Of a stretch of 28,607 bases of DNA, positions 14,863-22,688 are shown one piece after another. The notes under the pieces are model-generated. The model ran no database searches. It saw nothing but the letters and a program-made list of their open reading frames with translations, and was not told the DNA's origin. The stretch spans positions 1 to 28,607 of the forward strand of contig CAYWZO010000024.1 in the NCBI GenBank assembly GCA_964462865.1, read 5' to 3'. The stretch comes from Fen-1077 sp964462865 (GTDB taxonomy: Bacteria > Chloroflexota > Dehalococcoidia > Dehalococcoidales > RBG-16-60-22). The position numbers and the translations under genes were made by a program. Numbering within the stretch: the stretch's first letter is position 1; each line of letters opens with the position of its first letter.

Positions 14863-15633
14863 CTACAGCTGTCCTTTGGTGCTGGGCAATTCGCCGCTGG
14901 CCCTTGAGTCAATACGTGTGGCGGCATCCAGCACTTGCCCCAGTGCTTTGAAGAGTGCCTCTGCTTTATGATGGTCGTTGCGGCCGTAGACCACCGCAGC
15001 ATGAAGATTTATCCGGGCTTCGATGGCAAACGATTCGAGGAAGTGGCGGACGAGGTCAGTAGAAAATCCGAACATGTCATTACCGGTGAAAGTCAGGTCA
15101 AGAACCGCATAGCCTCTCCCGCTGATGTCAACGGCCAGGTTTACCAGAGTGTCATCCATCGGTACAGCGACGTTCGCCATGCGGACGATGCCCCTCTTTT
15201 CTCCCAGGGCTTCGTTAAAAGCTTGGCCAAGCGTTATGGCTGTATCTTCCACGAGATGATGCGGGTCGTCCCCGCTGGCTTTTAAATTTATATCCAACAT
15301 ACCGTGCTTTGATAGCTGGGATAAAAAATGGTCAAAGATACTAATGCCCGTCTGAATGTCGTACCTGCCGGAGCCGTCAATATCCAGTTCCAGACTAATA
15401 TTAGTCTCGCTGGTGCCTCTTTTTAATGTTGCTTTTCGGCCAGCAAGTTTTTCTCCGGTCAAAAGCTTCATCGCGCCTTTTAGCATTCTTCCCCCAATAG
15501 GAATGCGGCCGGTGCGGGTGCGCTGGTAGAGTGGCCGGCTGCACCCTATTTTTACGGCCATTTGCTGGTCGGAGTACCCGTGTTTCTGCTGTAGCTGGAC
15601 TATTTTCCCCAGGATAACTTCGGCTGATTCCAT
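14863..15633 (-). CDS. hisB: Imidazoleglycerol-phosphate dehydratase fused to an N-terminal HTH domain
   Basis: Residues about 66-256 are a complete HisB dehydratase: TSETNISLELDIDGSG, the manganese-binding HHLVED (125-130) and DHHKAE (220-225), VPMDDTL, DISGRGY and the C-terminal PSTKGQL. It makes imidazole-acetol phosphate in histidine synthesis. Residues 1-60 are extra: YSDQQMAVKIGCSRPLYQRT followed by RTGRIPIGGRMLKGAMKLL has the form of a helix-turn-helix DNA-binding domain of the XRE type. An in-frame TTG at 15645 exists, but GGAG seven bases before the ATG at 15633 decides the start. The gene has its own perfect promoter with a palindrome in the spacer, which suggests that the protein controls its own transcription (inference). 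A small change is Asp161 in PMDD, where PMDE is usual. Confidence 0.93.
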   Translation of the reverse strand: MESAEVILGKIVQLQQKHGYSDQQMAVKIGCSRPLYQRTRTGRIPIGGRMLKGAMKLLTGEKLAGRKATLKRGTSETNISLELDIDGSGRYDIQTGISIFDHFLSQLSKHGMLDINLKASGDDPHHLVEDTAITLGQAFNEALGEKRGIVRMANVAVPMDDTLVNLAVDISGRGYAVLDLTFTGNDMFGFSTDLVRHFLESFAIEARINLHAAVVYGRNDHHKAEALFKALGQVLDAATRIDSRASGELPSTKGQL

Positions 15634-15674
15634 GTTCAACTCCAAATATTAGCCTTTTTATTAATCTGTTAATT

Positions 15675-15702
15675 ATTATAACATATACGCGCGATATGTC
15701 AA
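15675..15702 (-). promoter_or_regulatory. Consensus promoter of hisB
   Basis: On the minus strand a perfect TTGACA (15702-15697) and a perfect TATAAT (15680-15675) are spaced by 16 bases. Transcription would begin near 15668, giving a leader of about 35 bases with GGAG before the ATG. This is the best promoter match in the window. Confidence 0.85.
15681..15699. promoter_or_regulatory. Palindromic operator candidate inside the hisB promoter
   Basis: Read on the minus strand, ACATATCGCGCGTATATGT has 6-base inverted arms ACATAT / ATATGT around a self-complementary CGCGCG core plus one base. It fills the spacer between the -35 and -10 boxes and overlaps the last three bases of the -35 box, where a bound repressor would block RNA polymerase. 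The HTH domain of HisB is the obvious candidate ligand (inference). Confidence 0.65.
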
Positions 15703-15713
15703 TATCTATATAT

Positions 15714-15753
15714 AAAGAAATGATAAAAATATTAACATTCTTTAGAAATGATA
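15714..15753. repeat. Direct repeat and AT-rich inverted repeat upstream of the hisB promoter
   Basis: AGAAATGATA occurs at 15716-15725 and again at 15744-15753, 28 bases apart, just upstream of the -35 box. Between them AAAGAAATG / CATTCTTT forms an imperfect inverted repeat. These could be further regulator sites or a weak end signal for hisC; there is no clean GC-stem plus T-run terminator here. Confidence 0.35.
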
Positions 15754-15809
15754 TATTACTGCAAGTGAAAAAGTAACAAGGCCAACCTGGTATGCGGATA
15801 AACTCTGGT

Positions 15810-16904
15810 TTAGTCCATCTCGTGCAAGGCTTTTATGAGGGCAACGGTGTGCTCCGGTTTGCCGACGCTGATGCGGATGCCGTTTTTCAACAAAGGGTTA
15901 TCAAAATAACGGACCAGGATGCCCTGGCGCTGTAGCTTTTGATAGAGACTGCTGGCGCTACCGCGCATAACCTGGCAGTAAATGAAATTAGACTGTGAGG
16001 GAAAGGGGTTGAGACAGGCTATTTTTTTTAGCTCGGTGAAGAGTTTTGCCCTTTCTGCAACGATGGCCTTAACCTTGTCCTGAAGGTACTGGATATCCGC
16101 CAGAGACTCCCTGACGGCAACTTCGGCGGCCACGCTGACGTTGTGAGGGATTTTAATAGCCATCATAAAATCGGTTATCCCGGGCGGGAAAATGCCATAA
16201 CCTACTCTTAATCCGGCCAGGCCTGCCCATTTGCTGAAAGAACGCAACACGATGAGATTGGGATACTCGGCAATCAGGGGCACGACCGTCTCACCGCTGA
16301 ACTCATAGTAGGCCTCATCGACAACGACTGGCACGCCGGTGGCGATAATATTCAGGATATCAGGCTGCGGGATAATGTTACCGGTGGGGTTATTGGGGGT
16401 AGCCAGAAACACCAGCTTGGTTCTGGGGCCGATGGACGCCAGAACTTTCTTTACGTCGATGGCGAAATCCTCATCGCGGTTAATATTGACCAGCGTGGCG
16501 CCGCATAGTTGCGTGCTGAAACGGTAAATGTCGAAGGTGGGCACGCAATTAATGACTTCATCGCCCGGCCCGGCAAATAACCGTACAATAAGGTCGATAA
16601 TAGAATTGCTTCCATGGCCGGCCACGATACGCTCTGCCGGGACGCCGGCGTACCCAGCCAGCTGCTTGCGTAGCTCCTGCTGCCCGTCATCCGGGTAAAT
16701 GTTGAAATGGTCGCATCTGGCCAGCGCTTGCAGCACCCTCGGCGAGCAGCCGTAGGGATTCTCGTTAGCGTTTACCTTGATGATATCGGCCACCGGCACG
16801 TCAATCTTGCCTTCCAGCGTATCCGGCGAGGTGCTGGCGCTGTATGGTGTAAATTCCAGGAGATGGGGACGGATGAACTTTCTGATTCCTTCCGGCTCGG
16901 CCAC
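15810..16904 (-). CDS. hisC: Histidinol-phosphate aminotransferase
   Basis: The 364-residue fold-type I PLP enzyme transaminates imidazole-acetol phosphate to histidinol phosphate. Motifs: VNANENPYGCSP near 44-55, GHGSNSIIDLI, ATPNNPTG at 168-175, DEAYYEF at 196-202, and SFSKWAGLAGLRVGY with the PLP lysine Lys225. The C-terminal ISVGKPEH has Gly where most HisC proteins have the substrate-binding Arg followed by IxxG; the Arg lies just before (IRIS). The start is GTG at 16904, directly after the hisD stop, with GGAGG in the end of hisD, so translation is coupled. It closes the hisZ-hisG-hisD-hisC operon; hisB follows after 176 bases with its own promoter. Confidence 0.94.
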   Translation of the reverse strand: MAEPEGIRKFIRPHLLEFTPYSASTSPDTLEGKIDVPVADIIKVNANENPYGCSPRVLQALARCDHFNIYPDDGQQELRKQLAGYAGVPAERIVAGHGSNSIIDLIVRLFAGPGDEVINCVPTFDIYRFSTQLCGATLVNINRDEDFAIDVKKVLASIGPRTKLVFLATPNNPTGNIIPQPDILNIIATGVPVVVDEAYYEFSGETVVPLIAEYPNLIVLRSFSKWAGLAGLRVGYGIFPPGITDFMMAIKIPHNVSVAAEVAVRESLADIQYLQDKVKAIVAERAKLFTELKKIACLNPFPSQSNFIYCQVMRGSASSLYQKLQRQGILVRYFDNPLLKNGIRISVGKPEHTVALIKALHEMD

Positions 16905-18200
16905 TTAACTGCCTCCCTTGCCCATGTCTTCGAGGCGCATGGCCACCGCCCGGGCATGGGCGTCCAGGCCTTCGGCAAGCGCTATAGTCGAGGTGGCCTG
17001 GCCAAGCTGCCTGATGTCCTTTACGTTCATGTTGACCACGCTGACCAGCTTTACGAAGTCCAGGATATTCAAACCTGAGCCGAATCGCGCCGTGCCACCT
17101 GTAGGGAGCACGTGGCTGGGCCCGGCCGTGTAATCGACCAGCGCCTCGACGGATTTTTCGCCGATAAAGAGGCAACCGGCATTTTTAACCATGTCGACAT
17201 AGGCGGCTGCGTTAGCCACTACCAGGCACAGGTGCTCCGGTGCGTACCGGTTGGTCATCTCAATAGCCTGCGCCACGGTATCCAAGACGACTATCATTCC
17301 CCGGGTGTCCAGCGACTCTTTTATAATCTGCTTTCGCGGCAGGTTTTTCATCTGCTTTTCAATTTCACGATTAACGGCGTCGCCTAGTGTGCGGGAATTG
17401 GTAATCAGTATGGCTGTGGGGCCGGAACCATGCTCGGCCTGCGCCAGCAGGTCGGCGGCGCAGTAGGCCGGATTGGCCGTATCATCGGCGATGATAATCA
17501 CTTCACTCGGCCCGTAAAGCCCGTCGATGCCGACGTCGCCGCTGACTACTTTCTTGGCCAGGGTCACCCAGATATTACCCGGTCCGCACACTTTATCCAC
17601 CCCGGGCACGGATTCTGTGCCGTAGGCTAGTGCGGCTACCGCCTGGGCGCCGCCGAGCGAAAATACGCGGTCAACGCCGGCGATGGCCGCCGCCGCCAGC
17701 GTTACCGGCGCCACTTTCCCCTGTTTGTCCGGCGGCGTGGCCATGATAATTTCGCTAATTCCGGCAACTTTAGCCGGTATAACCGTCATCAAGACTGTCG
17801 AAGGGAGAGGGGCTTGAAAGCCCGGAGCGTAAACACCGATTTTTTCCAGGGGCCTCACCAGCCAGCCGAGCTTTTTATCGATGCTATCACGCAGGAGCTC
17901 TTTCTTCTGCCGTTCATGGTAAGCGGTGATGCGCTTCGCCGCCAGCTTTAACGCGTCCTGAAGCTCTCCGGGTATCGCTTTCAAAGCGCCTTTAATCTGT
18001 TCGCGGTCGATCTCCAATTTTGTCAGTTTCGCACCATCGAACTGCTCGGTGTATTCAAAGAGGGCGGCATCGCCCCGGTCACGGACATTCGCTATTATTT
18101 CCCGTACCTTCTTTTCGTTTTCATCAAGTCCGGAGGCACGCATAATCCCCTGCCGTGACAAAACCTCTTTCGCCTGATTAAAACCTTCGATTATTTTCAT
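16905..18200 (-). CDS. hisD: Histidinol dehydrogenase
   Basis: The 431-residue zinc enzyme oxidises histidinol to histidine in two NAD-dependent steps, the end of the pathway. Motifs: GVYAPG (122-127), SLGGAQAVAALAYGT, KVCGPGNIWV, YGPSE, DLLAQAEHG with zinc ligands Gln254 and His257, NRYAPEHL with the catalytic Glu322-His323, and DYTAGPSHVLPTGGTARFGSGL. The length is normal. The ATG at 18200 follows the hisG stop with no gap (TAGATG), with GAGG eight bases upstream. Confidence 0.96.
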   Translation of the reverse strand: MKIIEGFNQAKEVLSRQGIMRASGLDENEKKVREIIANVRDRGDAALFEYTEQFDGAKLTKLEIDREQIKGALKAIPGELQDALKLAAKRITAYHERQKKELLRDSIDKKLGWLVRPLEKIGVYAPGFQAPLPSTVLMTVIPAKVAGISEIIMATPPDKQGKVAPVTLAAAAIAGVDRVFSLGGAQAVAALAYGTESVPGVDKVCGPGNIWVTLAKKVVSGDVGIDGLYGPSEVIIIADDTANPAYCAADLLAQAEHGSGPTAILITNSRTLGDAVNREIEKQMKNLPRKQIIKESLDTRGMIVVLDTVAQAIEMTNRYAPEHLCLVVANAAAYVDMVKNAGCLFIGEKSVEALVDYTAGPSHVLPTGGTARFGSGLNILDFVKLVSVVNMNVKDIRQLGQATSTIALAEGLDAHARAVAMRLEDMGKGGS

Positions 18201-19604
18201 CTAACCGGCCTCGACCGCCGCTTGCAGTCTGTTAATTATCGTCTCGATTTTTTTCTTCTTTAACGGCCCGGAGACCATACCGGCATAGCCGATAAGGCAG
18301 CCTGTAGATTCGAACAGGGTATCAATTATCTTCAGGTTGTGCCTGTCTATCGTCCGTCCCGTCTCGGTATTTTCAATGAGCAGGTCAGCATCCTCTGGCA
18401 GGAAGGCTTCGGTCGCCCCCCAGGTGGGAATCACCCGATAGTGGCCGAGGTGGTTGTCACGCGCGTACCTGTCGGCGATATTGACATATTCCGAAGCGAT
18501 GCGAATCGGCGTGTCTCTTAACGCGCTAAACTGCCTTAGATCAGTGGAATTGTTCACCGCCAGTTCACGACTCACCACCGCCACGAGCCTCACTTTACCA
18601 TTCTTGAGGTCAACCAGCTCCTTGACCGGGCTGGACGGGAACTGGTTCAGATGTTCGGTCAGCCAGTCACGGCCGGATATTGCCAGGTCGAAATTGCCGT
18701 TGGCCACCTGCCAGGGCATGTCCTGCGGCCGGATGACTTTGACCATGACTCCTTGGATATCGATTCCGGGACGGCGGTTGCCTTTTTCCGAAGGGTAATC
18801 CACCGTCGTGATACCGGCCCTGTTTAAAATTTTAACAACATGCTGCTGCTGGTGGCCGTCCGGCAAAGCGAGCCTGATAGTGTCCTTTGGTATTTCTCTC
18901 CTCCGGTAGGCCGGGGCTATCGGTATATCGCCCCCGTTATCCGTAGCCGTTATTTTTTCAACTTCCGGCACCGCTTCGCAGACGGAAGTTATTATTTTAT
19001 CGAGATGTTTGGTCTCCCAGCTGTTCCGGTTGGCGATAAGATAAGCGCCGAAATTAAGGGCTTTACCTGCTGGTATCAGCCCGTAAACGGCCAGATTATC
19101 CACGGTATCGGTCGAGAGTAAAACCATGTCGGCGTTTTCCGGCGGGTAAGCCTCCGCCGCGCCCCACACCGGGAAGATGGCAAAGCGTCCCAGGCGGTTC
19201 CGCAGCGCGTAGGCCTCGGCCAGATTGGGATACTCGGTGGCGATGCGCACCAGGAAGCCGTTATTCTTCAACCCTTCCGGAAGCGAGGCCGCCGCCATGT
19301 ACAGCGTGCCCTCTCCGTAGGCCAGGTCCTTGACTTTAATCAGGTCGCTGCTGGGGTATTTGACGAGCAGCTCTTCTATCCAGTCCAGACCGCAAATCCC
19401 CAGGTCGTAGTTACCCATGGCTATCTGGATGGGGATATCCTTCTCATGGAATACCCGGATAAGCAGGTCGGGGTACTTCTGCGACCTGGGACGGTAGAAG
19501 CCGATTTTGGAGTGATATTCGTCAAGCTCCCAGCCGGCCTTATGGAGCATGGCCGCCGTCTTACGCAGCAGGCGTCCTTTCGGCAGGGCCAGTTTAATCG
19601 CCAC
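18201..19604 (-). CDS. hisG: ATP phosphoribosyltransferase, tandem double-domain HisG
   Basis: HisG joins ATP and PRPP, the first and feedback-controlled step of histidine synthesis. The short form is about 210 residues; this protein has two such domains in one chain. Domain 1 (2-215) begins MAIKLALPKGRLLRKTAAML with GNYDLGICGLDW (64-75) and VWGAAEAYPPENADMV (146-161). Domain 2 (243-465) repeats the pattern: IRLALPDG, GNFDLAISGRDW (303-314), TWGATEAFLPEDADLL (394-409). The PRPP loop reads TETGRTI in domain 2 but TDTVDNL in domain 1, so domain 1 may have lost catalysis. I choose the GTG at 19604 (467 aa) behind GGAGGGG; a GTG at 19634 would add ten atypical residues. The gene overlaps hisZ by 11 bases. 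Confidence 0.9.
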   Translation of the reverse strand: MAIKLALPKGRLLRKTAAMLHKAGWELDEYHSKIGFYRPRSQKYPDLLIRVFHEKDIPIQIAMGNYDLGICGLDWIEELLVKYPSSDLIKVKDLAYGEGTLYMAAASLPEGLKNNGFLVRIATEYPNLAEAYALRNRLGRFAIFPVWGAAEAYPPENADMVLLSTDTVDNLAVYGLIPAGKALNFGAYLIANRNSWETKHLDKIITSVCEAVPEVEKITATDNGGDIPIAPAYRRREIPKDTIRLALPDGHQQQHVVKILNRAGITTVDYPSEKGNRRPGIDIQGVMVKVIRPQDMPWQVANGNFDLAISGRDWLTEHLNQFPSSPVKELVDLKNGKVRLVAVVSRELAVNNSTDLRQFSALRDTPIRIASEYVNIADRYARDNHLGHYRVIPTWGATEAFLPEDADLLIENTETGRTIDRHNLKIIDTLFESTGCLIGYAGMVSGPLKKKKIETIINRLQAAVEAG

Positions 19605-20835
19605 CTTTCCCCTCCAGCATTTTGAGAACATCACTGAACGTTTGAGAATCAGCTTTTATGGATTTTACCTTATTAATCACCGTAAACCCCGCCCCTTTAC
19701 CTCTCACTTCAATAGTCCATCCGGTTTCTGAAGTTTGCTCGCCCAGGGCTAACTCGGTGATATAACCGGCCCGGCGCAGTCCTTCGGCCGTTTTAAAGGC
19801 ATCTTTAACGGCATCGCCGGTGAGAGCTCGTACCAGGACCCTCTCCGCGGCCGGCGGCGCGATGGAATCCGGCTTGATGATGTTCATCAGCCGGTCAATG
19901 TATAAAGCGAAGCCGGAAGCGGGCACGTCCCCTCCCCTCATGGACGGGATAAGGGCATCATACCGGCCTCCCCCGCCCACATTTTCCTGGCCGATAAAAA
20001 GATGGAATATCAGGCCGGTATAATATTCAAAGCCCGCCCCCGAGGCGATGTTTATCCGGTATTTCAGACCCAGTTCGTCCAGCAGGGCTAACGTCTCCAG
20101 GAAATCATCCAGAGACCGGCCGATTTCCGGCAAGCTCCGTGTCAGCATAGCTCGCTGGTTCCGCAGGAATCCCGGAGATTGTCCGTTTAAATTCAGGAGC
20201 GGTTGTAGCAGGCTGCCGGTGTCCGGCGATTCCCGGCTGACTCCGGCCAGCGCTTCTGCATCGCCATCGAGAATCCGGTCGAGCATGCGGTGCTGTTCCT
20301 CCGGGCTCAAGCCGAGCTTTCCCAGCAGCGCTTTAATCAGGCCGGCATGGGAGAGCCGTAGTTCGATATTTTTCAGCCCGAGCCGATGCAGTACCTCCAT
20401 GGACAGGGCCACCAGTTCGGCGTCGGCCACGGCGGAACCGGCCCCGATAAGCTCGGCGCCACATTGCCACCTTTCCCTGGGCTTTTCTCCCTCCGCTTCA
20501 AAAATAAAGATGTTCGCGGCGTAAAAGAGCCTGGCCAGCCCGCTCTGCAAGCTCTCGGTGTAAAGCCGGGCGACCGGTATGGTGCCGTCCGGGCGCAAGA
20601 CCACTCTTTCCCCGCTCCAGCCGTCCCAGTCGAGGAAAGAATATACCTTGCCCAGCCTGCCGGGTGTCAAGGTCCCCGCCGAGGTAAACAGGTGCAGGTA
20701 CTCGATGGTCGGCGTCCTGACTTCGCGGTATCCCCAGCTCGTAATGCAGTCGCGGCATATCCCTTCAATGAGACGGAAGACTGTCATTTCCTCCGGGGAA
20801 AGGTCGCGCATACCTTTGCATCGTTGAATTTTCAT
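19594..20835 (-). CDS. hisZ: ATP phosphoribosyltransferase regulatory subunit (HisRS-like)
   Basis: The 413-residue protein has a class II aminoacyl-tRNA synthetase core like HisRS: KGMRDLSPEE at the N-terminus, VLRPDGTIPVARLY, ERWQCGAELIGAGS and NVGGGGRYDALIP. HisRS-specific catalytic residues are altered: the arginine-bearing LVRGLDYY motif is ASGAGFEYYTG here, and the usual RxREFxQ is RERWQ. Together with its place at the head of hisG-hisD-hisC this points to HisZ, the partner that activates short-form HisG and mediates histidine feedback, rather than a tRNA synthetase. A C-terminal anticodon-binding-like part (about 315-405) is kept, which some HisZ proteins lack. The ATG is at 20835. Confidence 0.85.
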   Translation of the reverse strand: MKIQRCKGMRDLSPEEMTVFRLIEGICRDCITSWGYREVRTPTIEYLHLFTSAGTLTPGRLGKVYSFLDWDGWSGERVVLRPDGTIPVARLYTESLQSGLARLFYAANIFIFEAEGEKPRERWQCGAELIGAGSAVADAELVALSMEVLHRLGLKNIELRLSHAGLIKALLGKLGLSPEEQHRMLDRILDGDAEALAGVSRESPDTGSLLQPLLNLNGQSPGFLRNQRAMLTRSLPEIGRSLDDFLETLALLDELGLKYRINIASGAGFEYYTGLIFHLFIGQENVGGGGRYDALIPSMRGGDVPASGFALYIDRLMNIIKPDSIAPPAAERVLVRALTGDAVKDAFKTAEGLRRAGYITELALGEQTSETGWTIEVRGKGAGFTVINKVKSIKADSQTFSDVLKMLEGKGGD

Positions 20836-20922
20836 ATTGTGTGTTTAACCGGCTTTCCAGCGAATACTATATTAATTTACACTAATTGTGGCGGATTGTT
20901 CAATTCTCGGCGTGCGTACTGG

Positions 20923-20995
20923 GAAAAGACTTTATACCATTTCAAATTGCATTGGAACTGTTGTACACTTTATAATGAAAAGACTTTATAAGTCT
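20923..20995. promoter_or_regulatory. nfeD upstream region: repeated half-site, promoter and palindrome
   Basis: GAAAAGACTTTATA occurs at 20923-20936 and again at 20977-20990. The second copy is part of a perfect palindrome, AGACTT-TAT-AAGTCT (20981-20995), just before the ribosome-binding site GGAGA of nfeD. Between the copies is a perfect -10 box TATAAT (20971-20976) with a poor -35 (TTGCAT, 18 bases upstream). The palindrome would lie at about the transcript start, a usual place for a repressor site. Confidence 0.45.
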
Positions 20996-21003
20996 GGAGA
21001 ATT

Positions 21004-22311
21004 ATGAAAAAAGCACGGCGTATTATCCTGGGACTGGTATTAATTCTGCTGGCTGTTTCAGTAGCAGCTAGCGTTTATGCGCAGACGCCACATGTTGACG
21101 TACTCACCATTAAAGGAACGATTAATCCAGTACTGGTGGATTATGTCAAACGCGGTATCGAGCAGGCTGAAGACGGCAACGCCCGGGCGCTCATTATCAA
21201 GCTGGATACGCCCGGCGGGCTGGACAGCGCCATGCGTGACGTTATTCAGTACATCGATAACTCCCGCGTGCCGGTGGTCGTTTACGTTGCCCCGTCCGGC
21301 GCACGGGCCGCTTCCGCCGGTCTGTATATCCTCCAGGCCGCCCACGTGGCGGCGATGGCACCGAGCACTGCCACCGGGGCCGCTACTCCGATAGCCATGG
21401 GTGAAGAGGGCGAGGTGGAAATGTCGGATGAACTTAAGGCCAAGACACTGAATGATGCCATCGCTTATATTACCGGACATGCTGAAAATCACGGACGTAA
21501 TGCGGCGTGGGCGGAAAGAGCAGTACGTGAAGGAATTTCTGCTAACGAACGCGAAGCCCTGGAACTTAACGTTATCGATATGATTGCCCCGGACACGGAA
21601 ACGCTCGTTGCCCAGCTTGATGGCCGGCAGGTAACCATGATTAACGGCCAGCAGGTTACCCTGCAAACGCAGGGCGTGGCCATCAATGACGTTCCCATGC
21701 GCACGGTGGAGAAGTTCCTGTACACCATCGCCGACCCTAATATCGCCTATGTCTTGATGAGCCTGGCCATGCTGGGCATCATGGCCGAGATATTCAACCC
21801 CGGCCTGATATTCCCCGGTATTATCGGTGGCATCTGCCTGCTGATGGCCTTTTACTCGCTGGGCGTGCTGCCGGTAAACTATGCCGGCATCCTTTTCATC
21901 GTCCTCGCTTTCGGTCTCTTTATCGGTGAGGTGCTGACGGCTTCCTTCGGCCTGTTTACCGCCGGCGGAGTCGTGTCCCTGGTCATCGGCTCACTGCTTC
22001 TATTCCAGGGGGCGCCGCCGCTGTTCCGGGTTAGCCCCTGGCTTATCGCCACCGTCACCATAGTAATTTCCGGTGCGCTGGCTTTCATTATCCACCGTGC
22101 CATCAGTGTTCACCGCCGGCAGGCCAGGACCGGCCGTGAGGAACTGGTGGGCAAGACTGCCGTGGTCAGGGTTGCCCTGAACCCTGCCGGTACGGTATTT
22201 TATAAGGGCGAACGCTGGTCGGCCGTCTCGGAAAACGGCGAGGCCAAACCCGGTGAGGAGGTAATTATTAACCGGGTCGACGGACTGACATTGTATGTTA
22301 AGAAAAAGTAA
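21004..22311 (+). CDS. NfeD-family membrane serine protease (ClpP-like, full length)
   Basis: The 435-residue protein has the full NfeD1 layout: a signal peptide (1-26, VYA before QTP), a ClpP-class protease domain (30-215), several membrane helices (about 243-365) and a C-terminal OB-fold domain (380-435). The probable catalytic serine is Ser104 in PSGARAASAG and the lysine Lys147 in KAKTLNDAIAYI, as in archaeal PH1510, which cuts its partner stomatin. The LDTPGG substrate loop is present at 68-72. GGAGA precedes the ATG at 21004. It heads an operon with a small NfeD-like protein and a stomatin-like protein, the known NfeD-SPFH partnership in membrane quality control and microdomains. Confidence 0.92.
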   Translation: MKKARRIILGLVLILLAVSVAASVYAQTPHVDVLTIKGTINPVLVDYVKRGIEQAEDGNARALIIKLDTPGGLDSAMRDVIQYIDNSRVPVVVYVAPSGARAASAGLYILQAAHVAAMAPSTATGAATPIAMGEEGEVEMSDELKAKTLNDAIAYITGHAENHGRNAAWAERAVREGISANEREALELNVIDMIAPDTETLVAQLDGRQVTMINGQQVTLQTQGVAINDVPMRTVEKFLYTIADPNIAYVLMSLAMLGIMAEIFNPGLIFPGIIGGICLLMAFYSLGVLPVNYAGILFIVLAFGLFIGEVLTASFGLFTAGGVVSLVIGSLLLFQGAPPLFRVSPWLIATVTIVISGALAFIIHRAISVHRRQARTGREELVGKTAVVRVALNPAGTVFYKGERWSAVSENGEAKPGEEVIINRVDGLTLYVKKK

Positions 22312-22327
22312 AAGATTATTAACCATT

Positions 22328-22373
22328 AAGTAACATGCCCCTTTTTCATCTTGTTACTTGTTGATAGCTATCA
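22328..22373. repeat. Two palindromes between nfeD and the small NfeD-like gene
   Basis: AAGTAACA (22328-22335) and TGTTACTT (22352-22359) form an 8-bp inverted repeat with a 16-base loop, and TGATAGCTATCA (22362-22373) is a perfect 12-base palindrome just before the next ribosome-binding site. They may be RNA hairpins that set relative expression, or a binding site; no T-run supports termination. Confidence 0.4.
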
Positions 22374-22397
22374 GATATTTACCGAAGGAGGCGCTAT

Positions 22398-22673
22398 TTG
22401 GTCTGGACGATTATACTGGGAATTGTCATAGTGGTTTTCTTGGTCTTCGTGGTTATCTGGGGGGTACGCGCCCACCGGAAGAAAGTGGCGGCCGGGAGAG
22501 AGGAACTGGTGGGCCGGACGGCCGTGGTGGAAATACCTCTGGAACCGAGGGGGGTGGTGCTGGTGGAGGGGGAACGCTGGACAGCTATCGTTGATAAGGG
22601 CCGTGCCGAGCCTGAAGAGGAGGTGATTATAACCAAAGTCGATGGTTTAAAACTGATGGTAACTAAAAAATAA
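22398..22673 (+). CDS. Small NfeD-like protein (one membrane helix plus OB fold)
   Basis: The 91-residue protein has one N-terminal membrane helix (about 3-22) and then an OB-fold domain (about 33-91). From REELVGRTAVVEI to VDGLKLMVTKK it aligns closely with the C-terminus of the full NfeD protein upstream (REELVGKTAVVRV to VDGLTLYVKKK), so it looks like a duplicated NfeD tail without the protease. Short NfeD proteins of this sort are thought to bind SPFH proteins. The start is TTG at 22398, chosen for the AAGGAGG seven bases upstream; no ATG fits. The stomatin-like gene follows after 15 bases. Confidence 0.88.
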   Translation: MVWTIILGIVIVVFLVFVVIWGVRAHRKKVAAGREELVGRTAVVEIPLEPRGVVLVEGERWTAIVDKGRAEPEEEVIITKVDGLKLMVTKK

Positions 22674-22688
22674 CAAAGGAGGTATTAA

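Noticed and set aside
19594..20835. Histidyl-tRNA synthetase (hisS)
   Set aside because: The histidine-specific arginine motif is altered and the gene heads hisG-hisD-hisC, so HisZ is the better call, although the C-terminal anticodon-binding-like part is kept.
20866..20903. Promoter of the hisZ operon
   Set aside because: TTGAAC and TAAATT with an 18-base spacer can be drawn on the minus strand, and TATAGT is another -10 option, but neither is convincing enough to annotate; no copy of the hisB palindrome is present here.
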